DNA of 64,000 nucleotides from positions 4,588,001 to 4,652,000 of the forward strand of contig OW818680.1 in NCBI GenBank assembly GCA_942493055.1, given 5' to 3'. The notes beneath the pieces were generated by a model. That model did no database searches and was not told the DNA's origin. It saw only the letters and a program-made list of their open reading frames with translations. This stretch comes from CAIZQW01 sp942493055. Its GTDB lineage: Bacteria; Verrucomicrobiota; Kiritimatiellia; RFP12; UBA1067. Below, piece after piece: positions 44,301 through 54,251 of this stretch (the first letter of the stretch is position 1; each line of letters opens with the position of its first letter). The position numbers and the translations under genes are program-made.

Positions 44301-45962
44301 ATGAAAAAAGAAGGCATAGCAAACTGGAATCCGTTGGCGTGGGCCAAGAGCCTCGCTACACGGAGAGCCAATGGGAGCGTGTGGGGATGGAATCACCGCA
44401 CCCGCGCCGACCACTCAGACCAGAATACTGTCGAGGTGGCCTCTTCTCCCATTCCAAGACAGCCACCCTCGATTCGGGCCAGAACTGACCAAGACGAACT
44501 GACGTCTGTTGATGAAGAGGAGTATCAGCAATACCTTGAAGACGAAAAGAGAAAGCAGGATTCGGATACTGCTATGGAAATGGGAATGATGATGGCAGTT
44601 GGTGCTCCAGGCATTACACAAGTTGCGAAAACGACAAGCCTTACTTCGAAAACCGTGTCAGCTTTATCCGATGTCGTGAACTCCCAGCGGTCGGTATTGA
44701 CGGCATACGACTTGTCAGCTCCCTTCCGCCAAGGAGGGATACTTTCCATTGCCCATCCGTCAAGGATACCCAGAGCGTATGTCAACATGCTACGGGCCGC
44801 TAAAAGCACAAGGGCGGCACAAGCCGTCATGAACGGAATCAAGTCCAGCAGGTATTACGAGCTTTATGAGGGGTCGGGCTTGTATCTGGCGGAGGCTGGC
44901 GAAAGTTCCGAGGAAGTATTTAAGGCCATCTTCGCAAAGAAAATCCCTGGGGTGAACATGTCGGAACGTGCCTATAACGCCTATCTCAATACACTTCGCG
45001 CCGACAGTTTTGATTCGCTTTTGGATGCATTGAAGGCCGCATCGAACAAGGCCAGCTTAAAGGCAGGGAATGCCGCATACGATAAGTATATCAGGAGTTT
45101 GAGCGACGAAGGTTTCAGTTCCATGGATGATGCATTGGCGAGCGTCAAAGGGGTACAAAAGAGCATTGCTGATGAGGTGATTAAAAACTCGGTCAGCCAG
45201 AAAGAGCTTGAGGCAATAGCCAATTACATAAATGCGGCCACTGGCAGAGGTGACCTCGGAGCACTTGAGAAATACGCAAGTGAACTCAGTACGGTTTTCT
45301 TTGCTCCGAAACTTACCGTAAGCCGCTGGCAGATGCTCTTTGGCCAGCCTCTCTATGGGGGTTCATCACGGACACGGATGATCATTGCTGGGGAGTATGG
45401 TAAATATCTGGCTGGGCTCGGAACCCTCTACGGGCTTGCCAAGCTGTCTGGAGCAAAAGTGTCATGGGATGAAAGGTCTAATGACTTTGGAGTAATACGA
45501 TATGGCAATAACAGAATCAATCCGCTTTCAGGGTTAGGTAAACATGCGGTATTCGCATCACGAATTATCTCAGGCCAGTTTGTCGGTGCCAGTGGCAAAC
45601 CAGAATCGATCTATGATGACAAGGGAAGAAATAATTGGGACGATGTATCGGGAAGGTATATCCGATCAACACTTGCACCTTTGTACGGCACGGCATACAC
45701 GCTTGCAAAAGGAAGAGGCATAGATGGCAAGCCCTATAAGGCCAGTGACGTGCCTTATGACCTCCTGCCGCTCTCTGCACGGGATATCTACGAGCAATAC
45801 AAAGTCAACCCCATCGGGACCGCGACAGCAATGTCTATGATTTCCCTTCTAGGGGGCGGGATCGACACCTACGAAAAAAAGGTGCCGAAGATGACCAAGG
45901 CACAAGTAATCAAAGCGATTGAAAACGGCGAGGCTTTTGATGCCGCTTCTTTTTACAAGTGA
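44301..45962 (+). CDS. Large phage protein, possible virion-internal (ejection-type) protein
   Basis: 553 residues from ATG 44301 (AATAGG upstream). It begins with the same motif (NWNPLAWAKSLATRR, GSVWGWNHR). The C-terminal half (SRWQMLFGQPLYGG, then RIISGQFVGASGKPE) resembles the C-terminal region of large polyvalent or ejected phage proteins. That resemblance is by pattern only. Confidence 0.5.
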   Translation: MKKEGIANWNPLAWAKSLATRRANGSVWGWNHRTRADHSDQNTVEVASSPIPRQPPSIRARTDQDELTSVDEEEYQQYLEDEKRKQDSDTAMEMGMMMAVGAPGITQVAKTTSLTSKTVSALSDVVNSQRSVLTAYDLSAPFRQGGILSIAHPSRIPRAYVNMLRAAKSTRAAQAVMNGIKSSRYYELYEGSGLYLAEAGESSEEVFKAIFAKKIPGVNMSERAYNAYLNTLRADSFDSLLDALKAASNKASLKAGNAAYDKYIRSLSDEGFSSMDDALASVKGVQKSIADEVIKNSVSQKELEAIANYINAATGRGDLGALEKYASELSTVFFAPKLTVSRWQMLFGQPLYGGSSRTRMIIAGEYGKYLAGLGTLYGLAKLSGAKVSWDERSNDFGVIRYGNNRINPLSGLGKHAVFASRIISGQFVGASGKPESIYDDKGRNNWDDVSGRYIRSTLAPLYGTAYTLAKGRGIDGKPYKASDVPYDLLPLSARDIYEQYKVNPIGTATAMSMISLLGGGIDTYEKKVPKMTKAQVIKAIENGEAFDAASFYK

Positions 45963-45969
45963 GGATACT

Positions 45970-47307
45970 ATGAAATTTAATTTTAACGAAGACGCTTGGA
46001 TACATGTCACACCTTTAGGGGAGTTTGAACACGCTGGGGCTGGGGTTGTTCAGGTTATAGACTTGGAAGCGGTCAAAGCCATCATGGAAGACTTCACCCA
46101 GAAGGCCTCCACGGAGAACTTCCCAGGCCTGCTGGTTGACTTCGACCATTTCAGTATGGACACCGACAAATCGAGTGAAGCGGCTGGCTGGATAACTGCA
46201 TTACGTGCTGATGATGCTGGATTGTGGGCAAAGGTCCGCTGGACAACCAAGGGCAAGGAAGCCGTCGAAGGCGGGGAGTACCGCCTTGTCTCTCCAGTCT
46301 TTCCAAAGCCTTCACTTTGTGAAGACCTCGGTGGTGGCCGGCTACGGCCACTGTCCTTGACGAGTGTTGCCCTCACCAATGATCCGAACATCAAAGGGGC
46401 TAAGCCATTGACCAACAGAAAGCACAGCCTTGCTTGCGCCATCTCTGATTCACCCGCAAGCGAATGCGTATGCTCTTGTGGAGGTGCCAGCCATGGGAGC
46501 GGCAACCTTGACGATATCGAAGACGATGACGAAGGCTCTACCGCCCCAAAGATCAAAGCCTCCAGCATCCGCACCAACAGCGTAGGGAACAAGTTTGTCA
46601 GCTTCACGGATGAGGAAGGCAACCAAAGATATCTACGGGAGGGCGACAGCGAAGACGGTTATGAAGCTACGGCCATCGACGATCAGACGGGGGAGGTTAC
46701 TATCAAGACTCCGTCTGGCGAGACCGTACAGGTCAAGACCGACGACATCCCCAAGAAAAAGGAAGTCCCTGTTGCCATGCCGCCAGGCAAGGCAAAGGTG
46801 CCACCACCAAAACTGCCTCCAGCCAAGGCGGACCCGAAAAAGAAGCTGACAGGTGTCCAAAAGTGGTTGCTTGGCGAATTGGAACGCAAGCGCAAAAACG
46901 AAGCCCGTAAGGCTGCCGCCAAGGAAAGGCTGAAGCAGATACGCGATGATCTGAACGAGAAACGCTTCAAGTTTAATACGAAACAAGTTGAACCCAGCGC
47001 CAAGAGCAACGGCGGAGTTGGCAAAAGTTTTATCGGAAAAGCGGCCGTCCCAAAGAGTCGTTATTACATCGACGGGGCATGGTACGATTCAGACGGTAAT
47101 TTTGTCCGCAGGAACAAACCTGCAACAAGCCTCCGAAACCGTTCAGGAGGGGAGGAGAAGCTTTACAAATGGGAGCTTGGGGAGACCAAGAGCGGCAACC
47201 ACTGTCCTGAATGCGAAGCACGGGCTGGCAAGGTCAAGACCGTAGCCCAGTGGAAGGCCATGGGTAAACCACCCTGTAAATGCAAATGCAAGTTGGTGCC
47301 ACAATAA
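45970..47307 (+). CDS. Mu I-like head maturation protease with C-terminal Cys-rich domain
   Basis: 445 residues from ATG 45970 (GAGG). The N-terminal domain, FPGLLVDFDHFSMDTDK and AAGWITALRADD...RLVSPVF, matches Mu-type phage proteases (gpI/gp32). A CSCGG motif is shared with 42587. A long linker leads to a C-terminal HCPECEARAGKVKTVAQW...CKCKCKL region like that of Mu F-type head morphogenesis proteins. It may be a fusion. Confidence 0.8.
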   Translation: MKFNFNEDAWIHVTPLGEFEHAGAGVVQVIDLEAVKAIMEDFTQKASTENFPGLLVDFDHFSMDTDKSSEAAGWITALRADDAGLWAKVRWTTKGKEAVEGGEYRLVSPVFPKPSLCEDLGGGRLRPLSLTSVALTNDPNIKGAKPLTNRKHSLACAISDSPASECVCSCGGASHGSGNLDDIEDDDEGSTAPKIKASSIRTNSVGNKFVSFTDEEGNQRYLREGDSEDGYEATAIDDQTGEVTIKTPSGETVQVKTDDIPKKKEVPVAMPPGKAKVPPPKLPPAKADPKKKLTGVQKWLLGELERKRKNEARKAAAKERLKQIRDDLNEKRFKFNTKQVEPSAKSNGGVGKSFIGKAAVPKSRYYIDGAWYDSDGNFVRRNKPATSLRNRSGGEEKLYKWELGETKSGNHCPECEARAGKVKTVAQWKAMGKPPCKCKCKLVPQ

Positions 47308-47349
47308 GAAGAAAAGCGATGGGTTCGGATCGAAGAGTACCATAGTTTG

Positions 47350-48228
47350 TTAGCCCTTCGACAGTGCCTTCTCAACTTCGGAAGCAACTGCGTCGTACTG
47401 AAGTTCCTTCTCTCCTTCATTAAGGAGGATGAGAGCTTGAGAGGGGTCGTTGACCGCATGGAAATGCTTCAACTCATCATGTCTTAAAAAACGACACGGC
47501 TTCACAATCAGAGGAATAATCCGAGTTCCCTTATCCGCAGCATTCCGTAGAAGTGGCGGAAGTTCGTTATTGATAACGAAATCAGAAGCAAGGAAGTCAG
47601 CGCTTACCAGCAATATTGCAACCGTTGCACGATCCAGAGCTACTGTGATTTCTTTCTTCCATCGATCTCCCGCCTGTAGTCTCGCATCAACCCACAAATC
47701 TATCAATCCATCTCGTTCAAGAGGCTTAAGATGCACAAGTAGCCTGTCGAGGTAATCTTTGTCATGTCGACTATAGCTCAAAAAAACCCTTGTACGCTTG
47801 CCACTATTCGAAGCCATATTGCCTAAAATAAACTCATCGGGATTACTCAATGCACGTTTAATATTTTCTTCCATCCTCTGAAAGAAGTCTAGCATAAAAT
47901 CTTCACCGTAAATAATCACGGGGTAGCCAGCAAAACTGAAAGGTACTGACCTGCTTTTGTTGGCCATGAGGATGATCGGTTTTCCAAGAGCTTGCGCATA
48001 ACCAATGTCTAACATCACGTTAGATGCCTCTTTCGATACGTCAGCAATTACCAGAGATGCAGCCCTTATCGCGTTAATTTCAGCCTCTTGAACAGGTAAA
48101 TCATTTTCCTTCTCGTCGAGCATCCAGACTCTGATGCCAGAGCGCTTTGCGGCTTTGTACACCACGTTACTAACAGCCGATTGTTCATCGTTGTTAGACA
48201 TACTATAGTAGGCATATTTTTCAGTCAT
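47350..48228 (-). CDS. Two-domain TIR-family protein
   Basis: 292 residues; ATG 48228 with GGAG upstream rather than the TTG at 48240. The N-terminal domain (AAKRSGIRVWMLDEKEN, IADVSKEASNVMLDIGYAQAL) is a nucleoside-2-deoxyribosyltransferase-like or TIR-like fold. The C-terminal domain RTRVFLSYSRHDKDYLDRLL...LLVSADFLASDFVINNELPPL is a TIR domain with the candidate catalytic Glu in NNEL. TIR proteins degrade NAD+ or make signalling nucleotides in anti-phage defence. Opposite to the capsid genes, so likely cargo. Confidence 0.8.
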   Translation of the reverse strand: MTEKYAYYSMSNNDEQSAVSNVVYKAAKRSGIRVWMLDEKENDLPVQEAEINAIRAASLVIADVSKEASNVMLDIGYAQALGKPIILMANKSRSVPFSFAGYPVIIYGEDFMLDFFQRMEENIKRALSNPDEFILGNMASNSGKRTRVFLSYSRHDKDYLDRLLVHLKPLERDGLIDLWVDARLQAGDRWKKEITVALDRATVAILLVSADFLASDFVINNELPPLLRNAADKGTRIIPLIVKPCRFLRHDELKHFHAVNDPSQALILLNEGEKELQYDAVASEVEKALSKG

Positions 48229-48310
48229 CCCATTCTCCAAACAGTATTAATCATCTTTCGGGAGTAGGCTAATACAAGTGGCAGACAAAAGTCAATCTTT
48301 AAAGGTTGAA

Positions 48311-48457
48311 TTATTCGCCTTCAACGATTGCGATGTCATCTGTTGTCAGGCCATAGAGCTCATAAACCAGACTGTCAATCTCTCCGTCGGTTGAATTAAT
48401 TGCATTATGCAATACAGTTATTTCGGCTTCGGATGCAGCTTCACGAAGTTTCGGCAC
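48311..48457 (-). pseudogene. C-terminal remnant of a DNA methyltransferase or type IIG R-M enzyme
   Basis: 48 codons that read EIDSLVYELYGLTTDDIAIVE then a stop, the typical C-terminal end of Eco57I/type IIG or similar adenine methyltransferases. No start or catalytic part is present. Bases 48458-48798 hold only AT-rich, non-coding sequence. The remnant suggests a lost or replaced R-M system at the same cargo locus. Confidence 0.7.
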
Positions 48458-48840
48458 CAGCCCGAGCTACCAATCTGTCGTGTCGGGATTTATCGGAAAG
48501 TTTGGATAAATCAAGATGAGCAAGTGCAAGGCTTGCTAGCTCATTCCGCTGAACATGAATTGTCTGGAAGGTAGTTCGATAATAAAAAGTCAGAAGCCGC
48601 GAGTTCAACAATTAGCAAGTTCCCAGTGCTTTAAACAATGAACTGTCATTTAGAAAGTAAGGTTTAAGGTTCACAAATAAACCTAAGTATGATTTAATTC
48701 ACAGAATAAATTAATGACTTGCCAGAATAAATTGTTGTGTCAGCCTCGATCTGCTATTCTAGAAAACGAACTGCATAAGTGGACAGCAAGACAGATGAAT
48801 GGCCATATGTGTTTTTACACGATTGAAAGGGATCATACTG

Positions 48841-49683
48841 ATGAAAGAAAAGCTAGATATTCAGGTTGCTCTTCTTAAATTAGACCGTCAGATTCTAGAT
48901 GCGGCAGGCCAATTTGATCAATGGTACATTCAGGGGCATCAGTACGCGGACCCATCTTGGATAATAGAGGCGTGCTTTCTCCAGCTACTTGTTCTCGCGG
49001 AATCCCTGGGACTCGTTGCTTTCCAACAGATGATTCAATCTGAATATATTAAGACAAAGTCTTCTGCTGGAGGATTTAATCAATCTGCGAGGGATCCTGG
49101 CGAGGAACCGTATTCCGCTGTTCTTTCCCAAATACGTTGCTTCAAAGCGGGTCTGGATAGTTTGTTCCCAGAAAAAACGATCACTGAAGTCACGAAAGAC
49201 GTTCTTCAAATTCTTAGAGACATTCACTATTCAATTACTGATCCTAAAGTGTTTGACAGATTGCCATCAAGCGAAACGGATGTCCATTTGCGAATCGAAG
49301 CCATTCTCAAGTGTGTGTTTCCTGATTTGAAGCACAAGCCTATGTTGACGAAACAAATTAAGAACTTTGAGCCAGACACAGGGATTCCGTCAATTAGCAC
49401 TCTCATAGAATATAAATACCTGTCTAGTAAGAAGGATGAGGCAAGAATTGCTGATGAAATTCTTGCGGATACACGCGGTTATGTGTCGAAAGACTGGAAA
49501 CGGTTTATTTATGTTATCTATGAGACCAATCGTTTTAGAAAAGAATCTGAGTGGGACCAACTCTTACGCGAATCTGGGTTGCCTGAAAGTACTAGCGTGG
49601 TAGTCTTGAGTGGTGAGCAGCCGAGGGGGAATGCGAAGGGGAAAAGAAGTGTCAAAGCTAGAAAGGCATCACCACCTGTATAG
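48841..49683 (+). CDS. PD-(D/E)XK nuclease-like protein
   Basis: 280 residues from ATG 48841 with AAAGGGA. The helical first half is followed by GIPSISTLIEYKYL (E-x-K) and ADEILADTRGY...RFIYVIYET, a pattern of the restriction-endonuclease-like fold. C-terminal tail basic. Stand-alone cargo in defence block 2. Confidence 0.65.
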   Translation: MKEKLDIQVALLKLDRQILDAAGQFDQWYIQGHQYADPSWIIEACFLQLLVLAESLGLVAFQQMIQSEYIKTKSSAGGFNQSARDPGEEPYSAVLSQIRCFKAGLDSLFPEKTITEVTKDVLQILRDIHYSITDPKVFDRLPSSETDVHLRIEAILKCVFPDLKHKPMLTKQIKNFEPDTGIPSISTLIEYKYLSSKKDEARIADEILADTRGYVSKDWKRFIYVIYETNRFRKESEWDQLLRESGLPESTSVVVLSGEQPRGNAKGKRSVKARKASPPV

Positions 49684-49864
49684 AAAGGCAGATCACCAGA
49701 TTAACCCCAACCTTTGGTATGACGAACACAAGAATCCCCGCTACATTATCGACCTTCTCAAGAGCATCGTCAACCTCTCCCTCGACACCATGAAAATCAT
49801 CAAATCCTTACCAAAGCTAGGGTTATAGCGATTAGAGATATTTAACACCAGATGGCATTTTGCT

Positions 49865-51061
49865 TCAGTCGCCTCCGAGTTCCTTAAGACGAGCTTTTAT
49901 TGCATCATCCTCCTGCTTCTTAAATTTGCGCATGAGTTCATCAACTCCGAATGATTGCTTGCTTGTTTCAAACTCTACAAAAAGTTCACCTTCCGTGGGA
50001 ATTGGCAAATTGTCCGCTCTGATGGTTGTTTTCAAGGTAACAGTCTGGTTATTCCGTGAACCAATATAAAGACCGTTTGTGGAATGCGCTTGGCTTTTAG
50101 GCTGTATTTTTCCAAGAAAAATCTGGGCCAACCACTTGCCGCCAACATGTTTTACAGAAGTCTCACTTTTAATGTGAAGTGCGGGAAGTATAATTGCGCT
50201 TTTTGACGGTTCGACTGGCTTATTATTAGTGTCTGCCAACATAATTGTTTCGCTAGGGTCATGTATCTCAATTGCAATCCTTACATCATTCGCAACACAA
50301 TCCCCTGTATTGGTTACAATAAAATCCACGCACGTATAGCCCAGTAAAAATTGCAATTCTTTTGCAAGATCACGCCAGTAATCGTGATTAACATTAAACG
50401 CTGGTATTTCAAACCCTCCACCAAAACCAGTATTCACGTATTTCCGCCCATAGTCTGGAAATTCATAATGCTTGGGCAGATCAATGTTGATTGTTGTTAC
50501 TTCTATATGGTCTCCAAGGTTCGTGAGCTTCTCCGAATCGAAAAACTCTGCTTTTAAAATTGGCAAATTATGTATCGTTGCGGAAGATGGAGGCCCCATC
50601 TTTGCAATTTCATCTGGATCTGCTATTGCAGTTGAACTACCTCTTCTCAAGTAAACTGTAGCCTTAGTCAATTTGCCATAATTACTCTTCAGATAGATCG
50701 GTCTTTCCTGAGGCGGAATGTGTATCACACCTAAACTCTTTCCTTCGAAAGGCACAACATAGTACGCAAAATGTAATGGCCTTTGCGTTTTAGTATTCAC
50801 AAACTGCTGAAGCTTTGCATCATCAAGATGTTGCGCTACACCGACAATGTTACTGCGGCCGCTCTGCACTTCATCAACACCGATAAGAATGTAAGCATCG
50901 GTTCTTCGCCAGGAGTTTGCAAAGGCGAGAATGTCTTTCAGCAACTCGCCCTTTTCGTCGTCAGAGGCGTTTTCAAACAAATATTGATCCCGTTTGAAGT
51001 CCAACGTTGTGCTCTCACTCTCATACAACAATGACTCGATAGTCTCTGCTGAAATGTTCAT
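49865..51061 (-). CDS. AlbA_2 (Schlafen-type) ATP-binding protein
   Basis: 398 residues; the ATG at 51061 has an excellent GGGAGGTG site. ESTTLDFKRDQY and KDILAFANSWRRTDAYILIGV are the AlbA_2/Schlafen core motifs. The rest is strand-rich. These proteins appear in defence contexts; enzymatic role here unknown. Confidence 0.8.
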   Translation of the reverse strand: MNISAETIESLLYESESTTLDFKRDQYLFENASDDEKGELLKDILAFANSWRRTDAYILIGVDEVQSGRSNIVGVAQHLDDAKLQQFVNTKTQRPLHFAYYVVPFEGKSLGVIHIPPQERPIYLKSNYGKLTKATVYLRRGSSTAIADPDEIAKMGPPSSATIHNLPILKAEFFDSEKLTNLGDHIEVTTINIDLPKHYEFPDYGRKYVNTGFGGGFEIPAFNVNHDYWRDLAKELQFLLGYTCVDFIVTNTGDCVANDVRIAIEIHDPSETIMLADTNNKPVEPSKSAIILPALHIKSETSVKHVGGKWLAQIFLGKIQPKSQAHSTNGLYIGSRNNQTVTLKTTIRADNLPIPTEGELFVEFETSKQSFGVDELMRKFKKQEDDAIKARLKELGGD

Positions 51062-51154
51062 TCTTTTAATCACCTCCCAATGAGCCTCAATCTGGAAAAT
51101 AAAATTGCACACCTAAATCCTTCGCGCAGGTACAAACCCACGTATACACAAGGG

Positions 51155-53587
51155 CTATTGTGTATCACCGTTTTTCATTATTAGGTTTACCCCATACGGT
51201 TGTGAGATGTCCGCTAAAACTTTTAAACTCTCATTTTCAGACCTGCCTTGTTTTATCAAGCACTGGGCAAAACATCCCGAAGTTTCCATTAGCTTAAAGT
51301 GGGGGTGTTGTGCCTCCCTTGATCTTATCAAATAAAAGCGCAATAACCGTTCATAGTAAAACTGTGCTCTAGCATAATCACCTTGCTGATAATGCAATTT
51401 TGCTAGATTGTCCACAATATGCAATGTGTCAGGATGATCCTGCCCCTTTGTTCTCTCGCTTGCTTCTAGTGCTCTCACGTACAAAGGCTGTGCCATTGAA
51501 TACTCTTTTTTACTGCACAGCAATGCGGCAAGATTCTCAACACTCATAAGTGTATCGGGATGCTCCCTGCCAAGCACTCGTTCGCGAGCATCTAAAACCC
51601 GTTCGAACAAAGGTTGCGTGGTTACGTAATCACCTTTCAAGGAGAGCACTTTTGCCAAAAAATTTAAAATTCTCAATGTGTCAGGATGTTCTCTCCCCTT
51701 TGTCCTCTCGCTTACTTCTAGTGCTCTCACGTACAAAGACTGTGCTATTAAATATTCTTTTTTACAGCATAGTACACCCGCCAAGTCTTCTATAATAGCT
51801 ACCGTGTCAGGATGATCCCTTCCAAGGCTTTTTTCACGAGCTTCCAAAATACGTTCGTACAGGATTTGCGATTCCTTATAATTTCCTTGATCACACAAAA
51901 TAACTGCAAGATCTCTCACGCTCGTGAGTGTGGTTGGATTATCTTTTCCATATTTCTGTTCGCAAAACTTCATTATTTTTTCGTAATACGGTTGTGCCTT
52001 TGCGTGATTTTTCATTTGATATAATAAGAAGGCGAGATTTCTCAAGCTTATTATGGTTTCGGGATGGTCTGCTCCTAGAATTCGCTCGCGCAATTCCAAT
52101 GCACGCTCGAACAGAGGTTGCGCTTTTATATAATCACCATTCTGTTGATATAACCAAGCTACGTTATTTATGCACGCCAAAGTAGCAGGATTTTCATCTC
52201 CATGAGCTTGTTGGTTGATTTTCAGATCTTGTTCAGCTAATGGCAGTGCCTGTGCATAATCGCCTTGCTTAATTAGCAAAGAAACTATGGAATTTCCAAG
52301 GTGTGGCGCTGGAATAATTATTTTTCCAGATGCGCTGTCTTTAAACGTTTGATCTATCAATAACTGTGCTCGCTTGAGATCGCCAGTATGTAACAGAAGT
52401 ACAACCAGGCTGTTTAGGCTGGTTAATGTGTCTGGGTGCTTTGGGCCCAATAATCGGTCTCTTGCCTTCCACGCTCCTTCCAGTAAAGGTTGCGAATCTA
52501 CATATTTTTCCTGATGAATCAATGTGATGCCAAGAGCATGCATTGACTCTACTGTTTGAAGGTGCTCTTTGCCGAGTTTGCTTTCGCTCATAGCAAGTGC
52601 TTCACGACTAAGCTTTTCGGCTTCAAGATACATCCCCTGTGCGTCATATAGTCCCGATAAATTGCGAAGACTGAAAACTTTTAAAATATCATCGGATGTC
52701 ATATTTAAAGCGGAACGAAGGTGGAGCTCAGACTCTTTCCACAATGCACGATTCATTAATAGCAAGCCTAGTTGGGTCTGGCACTCCCACCAATTAGGTG
52801 CTATTTGGACAACAAGACGTAAGTCCTCCACTGCTTCGTCCCACTCAAATGACTGCTGATGCAGTAAGGCTTCCATCAGAATTGGACGCAAGGCATTTTG
52901 TTTTCGTTCCCGTGCATTTGTCTCTTCGCTTTCGTATCGTTTTGCATCCTTCAAAATACGGTCTCTAGAGGCTTTCAAATATGATAGTGCATGCGTAAGG
53001 CCTCCTGTTTGAGGATCAGGATTTGAAAGAATGTTCATTGCTGAAACGAAAATTGGAGACGCATCCTCAAGCAAACCATTTTTCAGCATTTCAATAAGGT
53101 TATCGACTGTTTGTAATAGATAGTCTCTCTGCCTTTCAAGTCTGGCAATTCCAAGTCCGTCCAGCTTTTCTTTTAAAATTTGTTCGCAAGCTTTCTCCCG
53201 TATGAATTTTTTAAAAGTTGTGGCAAGAACTTCAGGATTAGCATTTAGTCTATCTCGAATCTGACTGACATCCTGACTGACAGGTTGCATGGTTCTTTCA
53301 AAGTCTTTCTGTGAGACCCCAGGGGACAAGAAAGCAAGTACAAATCCAATTATAGTCACTATGGCAGATATTAAAGAAATCCATGCAATTAACTTGCAGT
53401 TTCTATCCCACCACGTAATAGACATAGCAATTTTAACTTTACTGGAGTCAATCTCTAAAATATGCTGTCGCAAGCAATCCATGTTTTGCTTTCGATATCC
53501 GAAAATTCTTAACTTTCGCGCAACAATCAAGAGTTCGTCACGTGTCAAGGAAAGCAATCTGTCACATATTTCTTGTTCTATACCCAA
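51155..53587 (-). CDS. Membrane-anchored TPR (kinesin light chain-like) protein
   Basis: 810 residues from a TTG at 53587 with GGAG. N-terminal helical domain (about residues 1-60), one transmembrane helix (about 66-88), then at least ten 42-residue kinesin light chain-type repeats (typical unit: GDYIKAQPLFERALELRERI). It may sense or scaffold at the membrane. Probably cargo. No catalytic domain seen. Confidence 0.75.
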   Translation of the reverse strand: MGIEQEICDRLLSLTRDELLIVARKLRIFGYRKQNMDCLRQHILEIDSSKVKIAMSITWWDRNCKLIAWISLISAIVTIIGFVLAFLSPGVSQKDFERTMQPVSQDVSQIRDRLNANPEVLATTFKKFIREKACEQILKEKLDGLGIARLERQRDYLLQTVDNLIEMLKNGLLEDASPIFVSAMNILSNPDPQTGGLTHALSYLKASRDRILKDAKRYESEETNARERKQNALRPILMEALLHQQSFEWDEAVEDLRLVVQIAPNWWECQTQLGLLLMNRALWKESELHLRSALNMTSDDILKVFSLRNLSGLYDAQGMYLEAEKLSREALAMSESKLGKEHLQTVESMHALGITLIHQEKYVDSQPLLEGAWKARDRLLGPKHPDTLTSLNSLVVLLLHTGDLKRAQLLIDQTFKDSASGKIIIPAPHLGNSIVSLLIKQGDYAQALPLAEQDLKINQQAHGDENPATLACINNVAWLYQQNGDYIKAQPLFERALELRERILGADHPETIISLRNLAFLLYQMKNHAKAQPYYEKIMKFCEQKYGKDNPTTLTSVRDLAVILCDQGNYKESQILYERILEAREKSLGRDHPDTVAIIEDLAGVLCCKKEYLIAQSLYVRALEVSERTKGREHPDTLRILNFLAKVLSLKGDYVTTQPLFERVLDARERVLGREHPDTLMSVENLAALLCSKKEYSMAQPLYVRALEASERTKGQDHPDTLHIVDNLAKLHYQQGDYARAQFYYERLLRFYLIRSREAQHPHFKLMETSGCFAQCLIKQGRSENESLKVLADISQPYGVNLIMKNGDTQ

Positions 53588-53766
53588 GTGAAATCTCCGT
53601 TCGTATACTCAATAACGCAGGTCAGATGGATAGAAGGGTAACAAGTTGAGGTTTTCTCGACAAGTATATTCAAGTAACCCAACCTTTTAAGAACTTTTTA
53701 CCTCTTCTGGTTGACATTCCTCCCATCTATATAGAGGCAGATAGTCAAAACAACAGGAGGAACACC

Positions 53767-54246
53767 ATGCCAGAAGAGAACACTCTCGATTACGCATCTT
53801 TATGCGAGGAGCTTTCAGCCAGAGTAGCGGAGCTTGAGGCCCAGTTAGCAGAGGAACAGGATAAGAATGCAATCCTTGTCCAGCAGATCGTGGAAGCTGA
53901 GGACAATATCGCCAACCGTGAAGTCGAAGCTTACGCCGATGTCATTGATTCCGAGGATCAGCCGTATTGGCGTGAACGCCTTATCGAAAACCGTTCTGCC
54001 ACGCTTGCCGTTTTGAATCGAATGAAAAACAAGAGCGGCGGAACCATTGAAAAGGAGTTTGTACCCGCAAAGGCCAGACCCCTTCACAACCGCACAGAGG
54101 CTCCAGATCCGTCCCCCCGTCAGGGTGAGGAGATGGCCCTTAAGATGCGTAACCGTGCTCAGGAGATCGTTAAGAAAGATGGCTGTGGCTATCTCGTTGC
54201 CTTCCGAAGAGCAGAAGCTGAATTTTCAACCCCTAAAGGAGAATAA
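53767..54246 (+). CDS. Scaffold-like phage protein
   Basis: 159 residues, strong AGGAGG ribosome site. N-terminal coiled coil (LSARVAELEAQLAEEQ), conserved-looking middle and basic tail (KMRNRAQEIVKKDG). It directly precedes decoration and capsid genes, the usual place for a scaffold. The call is from position and coiled coil. Confidence 0.55.
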   Translation: MPEENTLDYASLCEELSARVAELEAQLAEEQDKNAILVQQIVEAEDNIANREVEAYADVIDSEDQPYWRERLIENRSATLAVLNRMKNKSGGTIEKEFVPAKARPLHNRTEAPDPSPRQGEEMALKMRNRAQEIVKKDGCGYLVAFRRAEAEFSTPKGE

Positions 54247-54251
54247 CAAAC

